This document shows positions 9,536 to 18,123 of a DNA stretch of 64,000 bases, piece after piece. The notes under the pieces are model-generated. The model searched no databases and was not told the origin of the DNA. It was given only the letters and a program-made list of their open reading frames with translations. Every line of letters starts with the position of its first letter. Positions within the stretch are counted from its first letter, which is position 1. The DNA comes from CAVSCD01 sp963726335 (GTDB lineage Bacteria > Acidobacteriota > Aminicenantia > Aminicenantales > UBA8522). A program made the position numbers and the translations under genes. Location: assembly GCA_963726335.1 (NCBI GenBank), contig CAVSCD010000012.1, positions 620,001 through 684,000 on the forward strand. The letters are read 5' to 3'.

Positions 9536-10876
9536 ATGAAGGAACTCAAAGCTCAATTCAAGAAAGTCGATATCACTCCCGATTATCCCGTCCGGCTGGC
9601 GGGGTATTTCAACGAGCGGATCTCGGACGGCGTCCTGGACCCGCTCCACCTGAGGCTGGCCGCGTTCGAGCTCGGCGGGAGCCGTCTTCTTTTCATCCAG
9701 GTCGACAGCTGCGCCATCCCGCCCGGGGAGGCCGAAGAGATCCGGACCATGATCGCCCGTCGAACGGCGTTCCGGAAGAACGAGGTCATGCTCCTTGTCT
9801 CCCACATCCACACCGGCCCCGACCTCGAGGGGTTCTTCGGACTGGCAAGGGACGAGCGTTATCTCGCCGACCTCAAGTCATGGGTCGTCGAAGCCGCCGC
9901 GGCCATGACGCCGAACGAGTCGAGCCAGGTTGCGATCGCCAAAGCCACGTATGAGGGGTTGGCCTATAACAGGCGCTGGTGGATGAAGGACGGAACGGTC
10001 GTCACCAATCCGCCGAAGCGGTCGCCGGAACGCGTCAAGCCCGAGGGCCCGGTCGACCGCGAGGCGAACACCATCATCTTCCGCGGCGCGCGGGGGGACA
10101 TTCAGGCCCTTTTCGTCAGCATCTCGAACCACACCGACACGGTGGGCGGGACCAAGATTACGGCCGACTGGCCGGGGTTCATGGAGCGGGACCTGAACCG
10201 CCGGCTCGGCGCGGACTTCCCGGTGTTTCCTTTCATCGCGCCGCAGGGGAACATCAACCATCTCGAGTTCGAAGACCCCAGGCCGCAGACGGGCTACGCC
10301 GAGGCGGAACACCTCGGGCGCGCTTATGCCGAGATCATCGCCGCCTCCGTGCCGGGCGCCCGGCCCGAAGCCGTCGGGCGGCTCGAGGCCCGCGAGATTC
10401 TGGCTTCCATCCCCTCGCGCGAGATCAGCGAGGCCGATCTCGTCCACGCCGGGAAGACGCTGGAGCGCGCCGGCGCATTGGGCCGGGGCCGGGGAGGGGA
10501 CTTGACGGCCGAGGACCTGGCCAAAGGGGACATGGCGGTCGAAGCCCTGTTCGCCGGCGAGCTCCTCCGTTTCGCCGAGACCAAACCGGCCCACTATGCG
10601 GTTTCGGTCCAGGCCTGCAAAATGGGTGGCGTGGCGTTCGCCGCCATCCCGGGCGAGCCGTTCGTCGAGGTCGGTCTGGCCCTCAAGGCCGTCAAGGGTT
10701 ATGACCTTGTCGTTCCCGTCGCCCTGGCCAACGGCTATTTCGGGTACATCGCGCTCCCCGAGAACTTCGGCCGCGGCGGTTACGAGACGCGGGCCGGTGC
10801 GGCGAGCTACCTCAGCACGGATGCCGCCGACCGCATTATCGCCGCCCTCCGCTCCCTCCTCGAATCGACCGATTAA
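9536..10876 (+). CDS. Neutral/alkaline non-lysosomal ceramidase-family hydrolase
   Basis: A 446-residue protein of the neutral ceramidase N-terminal family: FKKVDITPDYPVRLAGYF at the start, then a metal-site HIHTGPD at about residue 86, SNHTDTVGG near 200 and APQGNINH. These match the zinc-binding and active-site blocks of the family. There is no signal peptide, unlike secreted ceramidases, so a cytosolic amide or ester substrate from carbohydrate catabolism is more likely than ceramide. Such homologues are common in sugar clusters of Acidobacteriota and Planctomycetes. A TATAAT box at 9513-9518 and GGTGAGG before the ATG suggest its own promoter. Confidence 0.85.
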   Translation: MKELKAQFKKVDITPDYPVRLAGYFNERISDGVLDPLHLRLAAFELGGSRLLFIQVDSCAIPPGEAEEIRTMIARRTAFRKNEVMLLVSHIHTGPDLEGFFGLARDERYLADLKSWVVEAAAAMTPNESSQVAIAKATYEGLAYNRRWWMKDGTVVTNPPKRSPERVKPEGPVDREANTIIFRGARGDIQALFVSISNHTDTVGGTKITADWPGFMERDLNRRLGADFPVFPFIAPQGNINHLEFEDPRPQTGYAEAEHLGRAYAEIIAASVPGARPEAVGRLEAREILASIPSREISEADLVHAGKTLERAGALGRGRGGDLTAEDLAKGDMAVEALFAGELLRFAETKPAHYAVSVQACKMGGVAFAAIPGEPFVEVGLALKAVKGYDLVVPVALANGYFGYIALPENFGRGGYETRAGAASYLSTDAADRIIAALRSLLESTD

Positions 10877-10877
10877 T

Positions 10878-11156
10878 GAACCTGACACCGCCTCCGGAAA
10901 GACAACAGGGAGGAGTGTCGACGACCTGAGGCAACGGCTTACGGAAATCATGGGACTGGGCGGGGACGATACCGAGATCCGGCTCCGGGTGGTCGGGGTA
11001 CCGGAGGAATCGACCCGGGTCTTGCTGCATCGTTTGGGCCTCAGACTCCCTAACCGGCCGAAAATCATCGAAAATGTAGTGGCGACTTTGCCTTCTTAGA
11101 ACTTGTAATTATAGGTCTATCAACAAAAGTTCTTCAATAACTGTCGAAGTTGGGTT
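10878..11156 (+). mobile_element. Relic 3' end of an insertion sequence (IS1634/IS4-like transposase tail)
   Basis: After the ceramidase-like gene, one frame (stop at 11097-11099) reads DDTEIRLRVVGVP, RVLLHRLGLRLPNRPKIIEN and VVATLPS. This looks like the last 60 to 70 residues of an IS4-superfamily transposase of the IS1634 type; there is no start or catalytic domain. The following 57 bases are AT-rich and end in AACTGTCGAAGTTGGG, which resembles an insertion-sequence terminus. The other end is absent. The family assignment is from memory of similar C-termini and is uncertain. Confidence 0.45.
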
Positions 11157-11994
11157 AGTCAGCCGGCCCGCGCGCCGGTGTGGGGAGGAGCCCCCCGGCG
11201 GCCAGCCGCCGGCGCGCCGCCGTGCACGGCGGGCAATGTTCCCAAGTGCAGAGGAGGATGTCGGGCTTCTCCCGGATCATCTCGCTCACCCGGCGGATGA
11301 TATCGCGGCCGAGCATCAGCCTGCAGACGCCGCCGATCCGGGCGTCCCGGATCTCGCCGTGCGCCCTCAGCGCATATTCGGCCCCCTCGAACGCCGCGCT
11401 GCATGAGCAGGAAGTATCCAGTTGGTGCGACAGGAACGTGCCGTCCGGCCGGCGGATCCTGACGACGGGAAGCCCCACGGGCCACGGCCCCTTGGGCAGG
11501 CCGGCATGCTCTTCGGCGACATGGATCGTGCTGTTTGACGTCTGGCCGATGCCGAGGAGGAGGACCTTCCCGCCTTCCCTGGCGAGGATGTCGACGGGGC
11601 TCCCCACGCCGAAGACCCGCTGGGAGAGGTGCCCCTCGGTCAGCCGCCCGGCGCCGGGGCCGATCACGGCCACCGAGTGGGTCGGATGGAGGCTGCGCAC
11701 GGCCTCCGGCCTCTTCCGCCCGACCTCGGGCAGGATGCCCGTGCGGCCCGGTGTCTCGTTCGGATCGAAGTGAGGCGAGGGGACCGGGTTCACGTAGTTA
11801 AAGGTGGGGAGCATCAGGTTTCCCCGGGGCCCGATCACCTCGAGGATCGCATCGATCACCGTGTCGGCCCCGCCTTCGGCAGGCCCCATGTGTCTCATGG
11901 AGCTGTGGACGATGAGGCTGTCGCCCGTGGTCAACCCGAGTTCGCGCAGCCCCCGCGAGATATCGTCCCGTGTCAGCGGCGTTATTGAGCTCAT
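11155..11994 (-). CDS. AAC(3)-family N-acetyltransferase-like protein
   Basis: A 279-residue member of the aminoglycoside 3-N-acetyltransferase (YokD) superfamily: VHSSMRHMG near residue 30, LMLPTFNY, LHPTHSVAVIG around 105, and STIHVAEEHAG around 155, which form the acetyl-CoA and catalytic regions. Many chromosomal members are not resistance enzymes; in this setting beside two beta-propeller proteins the natural substrate is unknown. The C-terminus carries an unusual CTWEHCPPC cysteine cluster that could bind metal. It follows the propeller genes by 117 bases on the same strand, with CAGGAG before the ATG. Confidence 0.8.
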   Translation of the reverse strand: MSSITPLTRDDISRGLRELGLTTGDSLIVHSSMRHMGPAEGGADTVIDAILEVIGPRGNLMLPTFNYVNPVPSPHFDPNETPGRTGILPEVGRKRPEAVRSLHPTHSVAVIGPGAGRLTEGHLSQRVFGVGSPVDILAREGGKVLLLGIGQTSNSTIHVAEEHAGLPKGPWPVGLPVVRIRRPDGTFLSHQLDTSCSCSAAFEGAEYALRAHGEIRDARIGGVCRLMLGRDIIRRVSEMIREKPDILLCTWEHCPPCTAARRRLAAGGLLPTPARGPAD

Positions 11995-12111
11995 CTATGA
12001 CTCCTGGCACTGTTCATCAAATACTGCTTTTCCATGAGCCGAAGGGACCCCATCGGAGCTTGCTGCCTCTCCGATCCTTCACTCAACGGCGCGGCTCGAG
12101 TCCGGGGCAGC

Positions 12112-13269
12112 TTAAACCTGCTGTCGCCCTGCCGGCGGGTAATAGATCAGGAGATGCGAGACGCGCTCGGACTCGCCGATGTAAATCTCGCCGTTCGGTC
12201 CGGCGGCGAGCGCCGAGATATCGTAACATACCCAGTTCTTGGGAAAATGGACCATCGGCAGGCCCAGGTCCTTGACCTCGCCGGTCCGCGGGTCCCAACG
12301 GAAAAGATGCGAGTTCCGGCCGGGGCTGCCGGCCGCGCCGTACACGGTTCCGTCTTTGCCGGCCGCGAGCGCCCGGATCCTGTGGTCGGACACCGGGCGT
12401 CCGTAGCCGATGATCTTGAGCGACGACGTCTCGAGCCGGAAGATCGTACCCAGCGTCGTCCCCGCGAAGATCGTCCCGCCGCCGTCCGAGACAGCGGCAT
12501 CGAGGTGGTTCAGGAACTCCATCCCCTTTGGCGAGGGGAGCTGAAGGTCGAGGATTTCAAGAGAGCCGGGCGAGATCGCATACCTGAACAGGTGCCCGTT
12601 CTTGCAGGAACCGAAGATATGGCCCCGGCCGTCGAGGACGACGGCGTTCGATCTCGCGCCGCCTTCGATCCCGGCCAACCGTCGGACCGTGCCGGCCCCG
12701 GGATCGATCTCGAAGAGCGCCGACGATTCGCGTCCCAACGCGTAGAGAATTCCGGCGGCGGGGTCGATGACGCCGGCCGCGGCGTCTTCGCCGAGCTCGA
12801 TCCCCGGAAAGTCGATGGGCCTCGTTTCGGACTTCCAAATGACCGAGAATTCGCCCCGCGGATCATACCGGAAGAGGCGGCCGCCGGGGTTGACGAGCCC
12901 GTGGATAACGCCGGTCGCATCCGCCGCCAGGATCCGGCACTCGGCCTCCTCGCCCAGGACGCCGATATCGACGGCGTGCTCGGCCGCCGGGCTGGGGTCG
13001 TAATAGAAAAGGTGCGACTTCCTGCCCGAAGTCGCGCCGTAGATCTTCTTCATCCCCGCGCCGGACGTCAGGGCCGTGACGGCCGATTCGCCGTTCGGGA
13101 TGGGCGGCGCCGCGCCGAAGTGGCCGAGCTCCCGGAGGGCGACCGAGCCTTCGGTGATGAAAGCGAAGGCGCCGTCCCGGAAATCCGCGGTGCCCGCCAT
13201 GATCTCGGATTCCTTGAGATGGTAGCCCGCCTCGGAGGAGTTAGACTTGGGATCGATGTCGTCGGTCAT
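12112..13269 (-). CDS. Beta-propeller protein, hypothetical
   Basis: A 385-residue protein built of repeated blades with the pattern LFRYDPRGE, LFEIDPGAG, LFRYAISPG and LFRWDPRTG, that is, hydrophobic-Phe-x-x-Asp-Pro repeats typical of six- or seven-bladed propellers. There is no signal peptide and no recognisable catalytic motif. Its start directly follows the stop of the next upstream gene, so the two are coupled. The function is unknown; ligand or carbohydrate binding is possible. Confidence 0.7.
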   Translation of the reverse strand: MTDDIDPKSNSSEAGYHLKESEIMAGTADFRDGAFAFITEGSVALRELGHFGAAPPIPNGESAVTALTSGAGMKKIYGATSGRKSHLFYYDPSPAAEHAVDIGVLGEEAECRILAADATGVIHGLVNPGGRLFRYDPRGEFSVIWKSETRPIDFPGIELGEDAAAGVIDPAAGILYALGRESSALFEIDPGAGTVRRLAGIEGGARSNAVVLDGRGHIFGSCKNGHLFRYAISPGSLEILDLQLPSPKGMEFLNHLDAAVSDGGGTIFAGTTLGTIFRLETSSLKIIGYGRPVSDHRIRALAAGKDGTVYGAAGSPGRNSHLFRWDPRTGEVKDLGLPMVHFPKNWVCYDISALAAGPNGEIYIGESERVSHLLIYYPPAGRQQV

Positions 13270-14445
13270 TTATGTTCTCCAGTCGAGCCTGTTCAGGTCG
13301 ACCATGAGGAGGCGGGGCACGGCCTTCATGTTGACTTCGGCGAAACAGAGCGTCTCCCCGTCCGGCCCGAGGGCGCCCTCGGACAGCCAGGCTGTCGGGT
13401 TGCCCTCGAATTCAAGCGTGGCCAGGATCTTTTTCCGCTTGGTTTCGATGTCGAGGACGACGAGTTGCGTGGGCTCCCAAATTGTGTTGGCCCCGTAAAA
13501 GAGCCAACGGTCTTTGTAGAGAACCGGGGACTGGATATACGGGGCCGCCCAGTCCCGGCCGTTCCAGCCGCCCGGCGACCCGAAACCGTAGTCCTCGATC
13601 GTCACCTCGGGCTGCGCTTCGGGGTCGATGCGGAAGATGTGGCCATCGTAATAGCCCGTCGCCGCCACGAAGTCCGGCCGGAATTTTCTGGCGAAAAAGA
13701 AAAAGTTATACAGCCGCTCGCGGCCGGGGATGCCGGGCACGCGAAGCGCCAGGTCCTCGAACTTGTCCCGGGCCGGGTCGTAGCGGAAGAACCGGCCGTC
13801 GTCGTAGGACCCCAGGAGCCTGTCCCGGGAGTCGCTGATGATCTCGAAACCGCCCCATGTCCCGATGCGGCCGACGAGCCGCGATTCGCGTTTCCCCAGG
13901 TCATATTCATAGAGGCAGTGGCGGGGGTAGCTTATAAGATAAGCTTTATTCAGCCGCTCGATGATCTCCATCGACCGGCAGCCCTCGAAGGGAATGGCGA
14001 GCCCGGCGTACTCGGCTTCGCCCGTCGCCATCCTGACCCGGAACATCTGCGACCCGCGAAACCCGTAATCGGGGTCGCCGAACGTCCCGTTGACCTCGAA
14101 CAGTCTCTCGCCATGGTTCGGCGCCGTGCAGTGGCTGACCCCGTAGAGATACCCGTCCGAGGTCTCGCGGAGGCAGGTGTGGATCTTGCTCTGGGGCACG
14201 CGTCCCGAATCGAACGGATCGTCGGCCAGTTCGCCGATATCCAGGAGGTCCCAGAGCCTGTTTTCGGCCGGGTCATATCTCAGGAGATGGGCGCTCGAGG
14301 CCCGGCCCTCGCTGCAGCTCGAGAAATAGACGCGGCCGTCGCTGCCGGAATGGACGGCCCACAGGCTGTCATGGTTCGGGTCGAGGCGCCAGGTCATCAC
14401 CCGGATAGCGCCGTGCTCGCGGATCTCGAACTCGACCGGTTTCAT
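13270..14445 (-). CDS. Second beta-propeller protein, hypothetical
   Basis: A 391-residue propeller-like protein with repeats LLRYDPAENRLWDLLDIG, MFRVRMATGEAEY, LYEYDLGKRESRL, FFRYDPARDKFEDL and IFRIDPEAQPEV. It resembles the protein encoded just downstream in blade pattern, so the two are probably paralogues. There is no leader peptide, suggesting a cytoplasmic location. It heads the minus-strand set of three genes ending with the AAC(3)-like protein. The substrate is unknown. Confidence 0.7.
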   Translation of the reverse strand: MKPVEFEIREHGAIRVMTWRLDPNHDSLWAVHSGSDGRVYFSSCSEGRASSAHLLRYDPAENRLWDLLDIGELADDPFDSGRVPQSKIHTCLRETSDGYLYGVSHCTAPNHGERLFEVNGTFGDPDYGFRGSQMFRVRMATGEAEYAGLAIPFEGCRSMEIIERLNKAYLISYPRHCLYEYDLGKRESRLVGRIGTWGGFEIISDSRDRLLGSYDDGRFFRYDPARDKFEDLALRVPGIPGRERLYNFFFFARKFRPDFVAATGYYDGHIFRIDPEAQPEVTIEDYGFGSPGGWNGRDWAAPYIQSPVLYKDRWLFYGANTIWEPTQLVVLDIETKRKKILATLEFEGNPTAWLSEGALGPDGETLCFAEVNMKAVPRLLMVDLNRLDWRT

Positions 14446-14591
14446 CCTTTATTGACCCTTTTGCGTGCTGCCACCTTTAGCGTTATTGTTGGCTTTGGGG
14501 TCAGGGTCCTGTCACGGCGATCCCCCGGCGCCCGAACGGTCGATTTAGTTAATTCAAGATGGCCGTTCCGCATGATTCCTCGGAGATAGCT

Positions 14592-14682
14592 CCGCGGACA
14601 CTTCTAAGACTCTTTTTCGAATATTAATCCCTCCTTCCTCCCTTGCATCAAGGGAGGGCTCGGATCAGGATAGTGTCCGCGG
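14592..14682. repeat. Inverted repeat enclosing a hairpin in a 337-base intergenic gap
   Basis: Eleven bases CCGCGGACACT (14592-14602) are repeated inverted at 14672-14682, and between them is a perfect 9-bp hairpin, CCTCCCTTG-cat-CAAGGGAGG (14637-14657). No gene is visible in 14446-14782. The structure could be a terminator, or the remains of a small inverted-repeat element. There is no T-run after the hairpin. Confidence 0.5.
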
Positions 14683-14782
14683 GAAAGGCCGGCGGGGGGC
14701 CCCCACGCCGCGCCACCCTTCAGCTTGCTCATCGCTTTCACGGGAACGGCTCTGCTTCAGCGTCGAAAGTCCTCCCGCCACT

Positions 14783-15640
14783 TCAGGCGATGGTCAGGAG
14801 GACGATCCCCACCAGGCCGACGACGATCCCCAGATACCCGAGGGGTTTGGTCTTTTCCTTGAAGAAGAGGAGCGAGAGAAGGACAGCGGCGATCACCGGC
14901 GCCGCGAGCGACACCGGGAAAACGATCGTCTCGGGCAGCTTGGCCAGCGATTTCAGGGTGAAATAGTTGCCCGCCACGCTTCCCAACGCCGCCAGCGTGC
15001 CGAAATAGTAAACGCTCGGTCCCAGGCGGATCTTCTTGAAGAAAAAATAAAGGCCGAAGGCAATCGCCCCGGACAGGAAGCAGACGAAGAGATAGAACCA
15101 GAGGTTGATCGCCTGGAGCCTGGCGGCGGCCGCCTGCGAGAGCTGGGGGATGCCGGTCAGGAGGAAAGCCGCACTGAGGTAGAGGATCCATTTGAGCCAG
15201 AGGCCGGTCTTTTTCTCCTCCTTGCCGGAGCCGGAGGTCGTGATCATGGCGATCCCGGCGATGATGCCGACGATCCCGAGGGCCAGGACCGCGTTCACCG
15301 GCCGCTTCCAGAAAAGGATCGAAAAGACGACCGGGATGAGGAAGGTCATCGTGTAGATCGAGATCGACAGGGCGTAGTTCCCGATCTTGAGGGCGCTCAG
15401 GAAAAAGAAATAGGCCAGCGCGCCGCCGACCCCGCCGGCGACGGCCAGGAGCACGACCGGCGTCGAGGCCTGGAGCGGCTGTCCCGAGAAGATCAAAAAG
15501 AGCAGACAGAAGAAGGCGGCAACGGCGAACAGCGCTCCGGTCAGGGCGGGCGCCTCGTGCCCCTTCAGGCTGCCGAGCTTCATGATAAAGTTCATGGCCA
15601 CGTAGCCGACGATCACCAGCGCGAGAAATATCCAACCCAT
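14783..15640 (-). CDS. EamA/DMT-family transporter
   Basis: A 285-residue protein with ten hydrophobic helices in two five-helix halves, as in the drug/metabolite transporter superfamily (EamA). The second half ends in LLFFKEKTKPLGYLGIVVGLVGIVLLTI, the usual E-rich loop and last helix. It sits in the inner membrane and would move a small metabolite, perhaps exporting a side product of the upstream catabolic genes. It is the last gene of the minus-strand run, though 235 bases with a repeat separate it from the amidohydrolase. Confidence 0.85.
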   Translation of the reverse strand: MGWIFLALVIVGYVAMNFIMKLGSLKGHEAPALTGALFAVAAFFCLLFLIFSGQPLQASTPVVLLAVAGGVGGALAYFFFLSALKIGNYALSISIYTMTFLIPVVFSILFWKRPVNAVLALGIVGIIAGIAMITTSGSGKEEKKTGLWLKWILYLSAAFLLTGIPQLSQAAAARLQAINLWFYLFVCFLSGAIAFGLYFFFKKIRLGPSVYYFGTLAALGSVAGNYFTLKSLAKLPETIVFPVSLAAPVIAAVLLSLLFFKEKTKPLGYLGIVVGLVGIVLLTIA

Positions 15641-15750
15641 GGGCTTACCTCCGTAACCTACTTGATCGCAAATCCTCAGTTTTCGGCATTATCCGTGATT
15701 GAATAGAACGGGTGGCATGGCGCCAGTCCCTGCGCGCCCGGAGCGACGGG

Positions 15751-15835
15751 GACCCCTCTCCCCCTGGAGTGCGCTAACAGTCGTTGACGGGTGAGGCGCG
15801 AGGACGCACAGGGACGCGCCATGACAGGACCCGCC
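15751..15835. repeat. Copy of dispersed intergenic repeat (shared with 45.4-45.7 kb)
   Basis: The block around 15766-15797 (beginning GGAGTGCGCTAACAGTCG) is almost the same as 45428-45459 and 45632-45663, with the similarity continuing through GGTGAGGCGCGAGGACG. The motif CATGACAGGACCC at 15820-15832 is the reverse complement of bases near 26870-26882. It lies between two minus-strand genes and encodes nothing obvious. Confidence 0.75.
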
Positions 15836-15875
15836 CCTTTCTTAACGTACTGCACATAAACCCGGGCCAGGCCCT

Positions 15876-16620
15876 TCAATTTTCGAAGTCCACCAGCCGG
15901 GAGATATTGCCGCTGAAGACCTTCTCGCGGTCCGCCGGAGTGAGCGGCAGGCGGTTGATCTTCTCGATCTCGAGCAGGACCTCCTCCTTTTGGGAGAACC
16001 CGAGGTCGGTGCCGAAGACGAGCTTTTCGATCGGAACGCTCCGGACCATCTCGAGGACCGCGGAGAACGGCGAGGCGGCCGGACAGAGGTAGACGTTCGG
16101 GGTATTTTTTCCCGACGGCGACGGCATCGAGCCACAGGTCCTTGAGTCCCGCCTCGGCCAGGATGAGGGTGGCTTCGGGGAATTTTTTGGCCAGGTTCCC
16201 GACTTGGGTCGGGCAGGCGTACGGCGGGCTGCCGTTGTGGGTGATGATCGGGATGCCGAGGCGGACCGCCTCCTCGACGACCTTGAGGAAATAGGCGTTG
16301 GTCAGGGAGAAGGCCTGGAGCCAGGGGTGGATCTTGAGGCCGCGCATGCCCAGCTTGCGGACCGAGCGCCGGAGGTCCTTGACCGCGAAATCCCCCATGT
16401 TCGGGTCGACCGTGGCGAAAGGAAAGAGGCGGCTCTCGAAGCCCTTGATCAGGGCGGCCAGCTTGTCGTTCGCGTCCCGAGCGTCGAAAAAGCCTTCGAG
16501 CGTGAACACGCAGGCCTTGTCGATCCCGGTCTCGTCCATGATCCTGACGAAATCGCGCGGCCGGATCCCCCGGAGGTTGAGCCAGCGTCCGAAAAGATGG
16601 GTGTGGGCGTCGATGATCAT
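15876..16620 (-). CDS. Amidohydrolase family protein, one-base frameshift
   Basis: Metal-dependent TIM-barrel hydrolase of the amidohydrolase-2 type: IIDAHTHLFGR, LKIHPWLQAF, IITHNGSP and VFGTDLGF carry the expected ligands. The frame breaks at a run of six T on the plus strand (about 16107-16112): the N-terminal part reads AVAVGKKYPE, while removing one base gives AVAVGKNTPNVYLCPAAS and continues to RLVDFEN and the stop. The full product would be about 248 residues. A homopolymer indel suggests sequencing error. Its start overlaps the stop of the paralogue upstream (ATGA), so the pair is coupled. Confidence 0.8.
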
Positions 16621-17333
16621 CGCCGCCCTCCGAGAAACTTCACGATGTTCCCGCCCAGAATCTTGCCTTTATCGATCGGCGGCTTGAGCATCCCGATCTT
16701 CTTGAGCTCGAGCGGCAGGGAGGAGAAAGGATGGTCGCTCCCAAAGACGAATTTGGAGATGCCGCAACCCGCCACCCAGGCCGTGATCTGCGAGAAGATG
16801 ATATAGGACGTCTCGATCCAGAGGTTGGGGCAGCGGTTGAGGGCGTCCGGGACGTCGTTCCAGAAATCGCAAAACCCGCCGTAACCCATCATGAACCGGG
16901 CGCGCGGGTACGTTTCGGCCAGCTCGGCGAGCTGCAGGGGCATGGCCGAGACCGGCGTCCCCGTGGCGCACCAGACCGGCCAGTCCGCCTTTTCGGCGAA
17001 ATCGATGAGCGGGAAGATCAGCGGGTCGGTCAGGATGTACCCCTGGATGGCCGGGAATATCTTGAGCCCGCCGAGGCCCAGGCCGCGCGCCCGCTCGAGC
17101 TCGTCGACCGCCTTCTTCCCGTACCAGGGAGAGGCGACGGCGAACCCGGTGAACCGATCCGGGTGCAGGCGGGCGGCCGCGGCGATATAGGAGTTGCCGG
17201 CCCTGTTTTCGACCGCGGCGTAACACCTGGCCGGGCCGATGACCGTCCGCTCGACGCCGTTCCGGTCCATCTCGTCGAGGAGCGCCCGGACGCCGCCCCT
17301 CTCGAGCGTGGCGTTGCCGTCGATGATCGCCAT
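16617..17333 (-). CDS. Amidohydrolase-fold protein lacking the usual metal ligands
   Basis: A 238-residue paralogue of the gene immediately downstream, with the same TIM-barrel layout. In place of the N-terminal DxHxH it has IDGNATLE; KIHP is replaced by KIFPAIQGY, and the barrel His (THNG in the paralogue) by WCATGT. Only the last Asp, in FGSDHPF, remains. It may be a metal-independent enzyme, a regulatory pseudoenzyme subunit, or truncated at the N-terminus. It is translationally coupled to the paralogue, suggesting a hetero-oligomer. The family is clear but the activity is not. Confidence 0.75.
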   Translation of the reverse strand: MAIIDGNATLERGGVRALLDEMDRNGVERTVIGPARCYAAVENRAGNSYIAAAARLHPDRFTGFAVASPWYGKKAVDELERARGLGLGGLKIFPAIQGYILTDPLIFPLIDFAEKADWPVWCATGTPVSAMPLQLAELAETYPRARFMMGYGGFCDFWNDVPDALNRCPNLWIETSYIIFSQITAWVAGCGISKFVFGSDHPFSSLPLELKKIGMLKPPIDKGKILGGNIVKFLGGRR

Positions 17334-17339
17334 CCCGGC

Positions 17340-18110
17340 TCAGCCTTTGGCCGCCGGCGCGCAGAGCGGTCCGAGAAGCCCGCCCAGCGGGTCGATGTCC
17401 CGCGCCGAATAGCCGAGGTGGAGGTGGCGCCGCCAGCCCTCGGCGAACTCGAACCGTCCCGACCCGCGGCCGATCTCGCGGCTCATCTCGCGCATGGAGA
17501 TGATGTAGGAATCCAGCCCCTGGCTCTTGTCCAGCCAGTCTTTCTGACTGACGTGCCGGGACAGGAATTCGCCCTTGCGGTCGATGACCGGGCTGACGTC
17601 GACATAGAACTCGGGCGTCACGGGCCGGCGCATCATATCGGTCAGCCCGTAGGGGAGGGCGTGGTAGACCGCCATGTCTTTCATCGTCGGCGGCGTCGGC
17701 GGGACCGTCCCGTAATTTTGCATCGTCCGGACGAAACCGGCCGTCACGGCGACGCGGGCCGCGTTCATGTGGTCCTCCATGTAGTCCTCGAGTGAGAGGG
17801 TGAGCAGAATGTCGGGCTTGACCTCGCGGACCGGAGCCGCCACGCGCCGGATAAGGTCGGCGGCGTAGAAGACACCGAGGTCGTCGACCAGGCTCTCGTG
17901 ATAGACGGCGCCGAGATAGGCGCACGCCTGGAGGCCCTCCTCGCGGCGGATGCGGATGATCTCCTCTTTGGTGTGGAGCTGTGTGCCGCAGCTGCCGTTG
18001 GCGATGTTGAGGTAATGGATCTCGGCGCCGCGGTCCTTGAGCAGGAGGAGCGTCCCGCCCATCATGAACTCGAGGTCGTCGGGATGGCTGCCGATGGCGA
18101 AGACGATCAT
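17340..18110 (-). CDS. PIG-L family deacetylase
   Basis: A 256-residue zinc-dependent deacetylase of the PIG-L/LmbE family: IGSHPDDLEFMMGG at the N-terminus (the HPDD zinc motif) and EDHMNAARVA around residue 115 (the third ligand). Relatives remove N-acetyl groups from GlcNAc derivatives, mycothiol or bacillithiol precursors, or chitobiose. The start ATG GTC-type MIVFAIG lies 13 bases after the stop of the NagB-like gene when that gene is read in its corrected frame. Without the correction the two appear fused in one 571-codon frame. The context supports deacetylation of an amino sugar. Confidence 0.85.
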   Translation of the reverse strand: MIVFAIGSHPDDLEFMMGGTLLLLKDRGAEIHYLNIANGSCGTQLHTKEEIIRIRREEGLQACAYLGAVYHESLVDDLGVFYAADLIRRVAAPVREVKPDILLTLSLEDYMEDHMNAARVAVTAGFVRTMQNYGTVPPTPPTMKDMAVYHALPYGLTDMMRRPVTPEFYVDVSPVIDRKGEFLSRHVSQKDWLDKSQGLDSYIISMREMSREIGRGSGRFEFAEGWRRHLHLGYSARDIDPLGGLLGPLCAPAAKG

Positions 18111-18123
18111 GGCGCGCCTGGCC

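Noticed and set aside
11155..11994. Aminoglycoside resistance gene
   Set aside because: The fold matches AAC(3), but the setting (operon with propeller proteins, cysteine tail, no mobile context around it except a relic) gives no support for a resistance role.
12034..14589. An 851-codon open frame on the plus strand, antisense to the two beta-propeller genes
   Set aside because: It is a mirror of GC-rich codon use: composition is Arg/Asp/Gly/Val-rich with no domain, whereas the minus strand gives clear propeller repeats with tight gene junctions.
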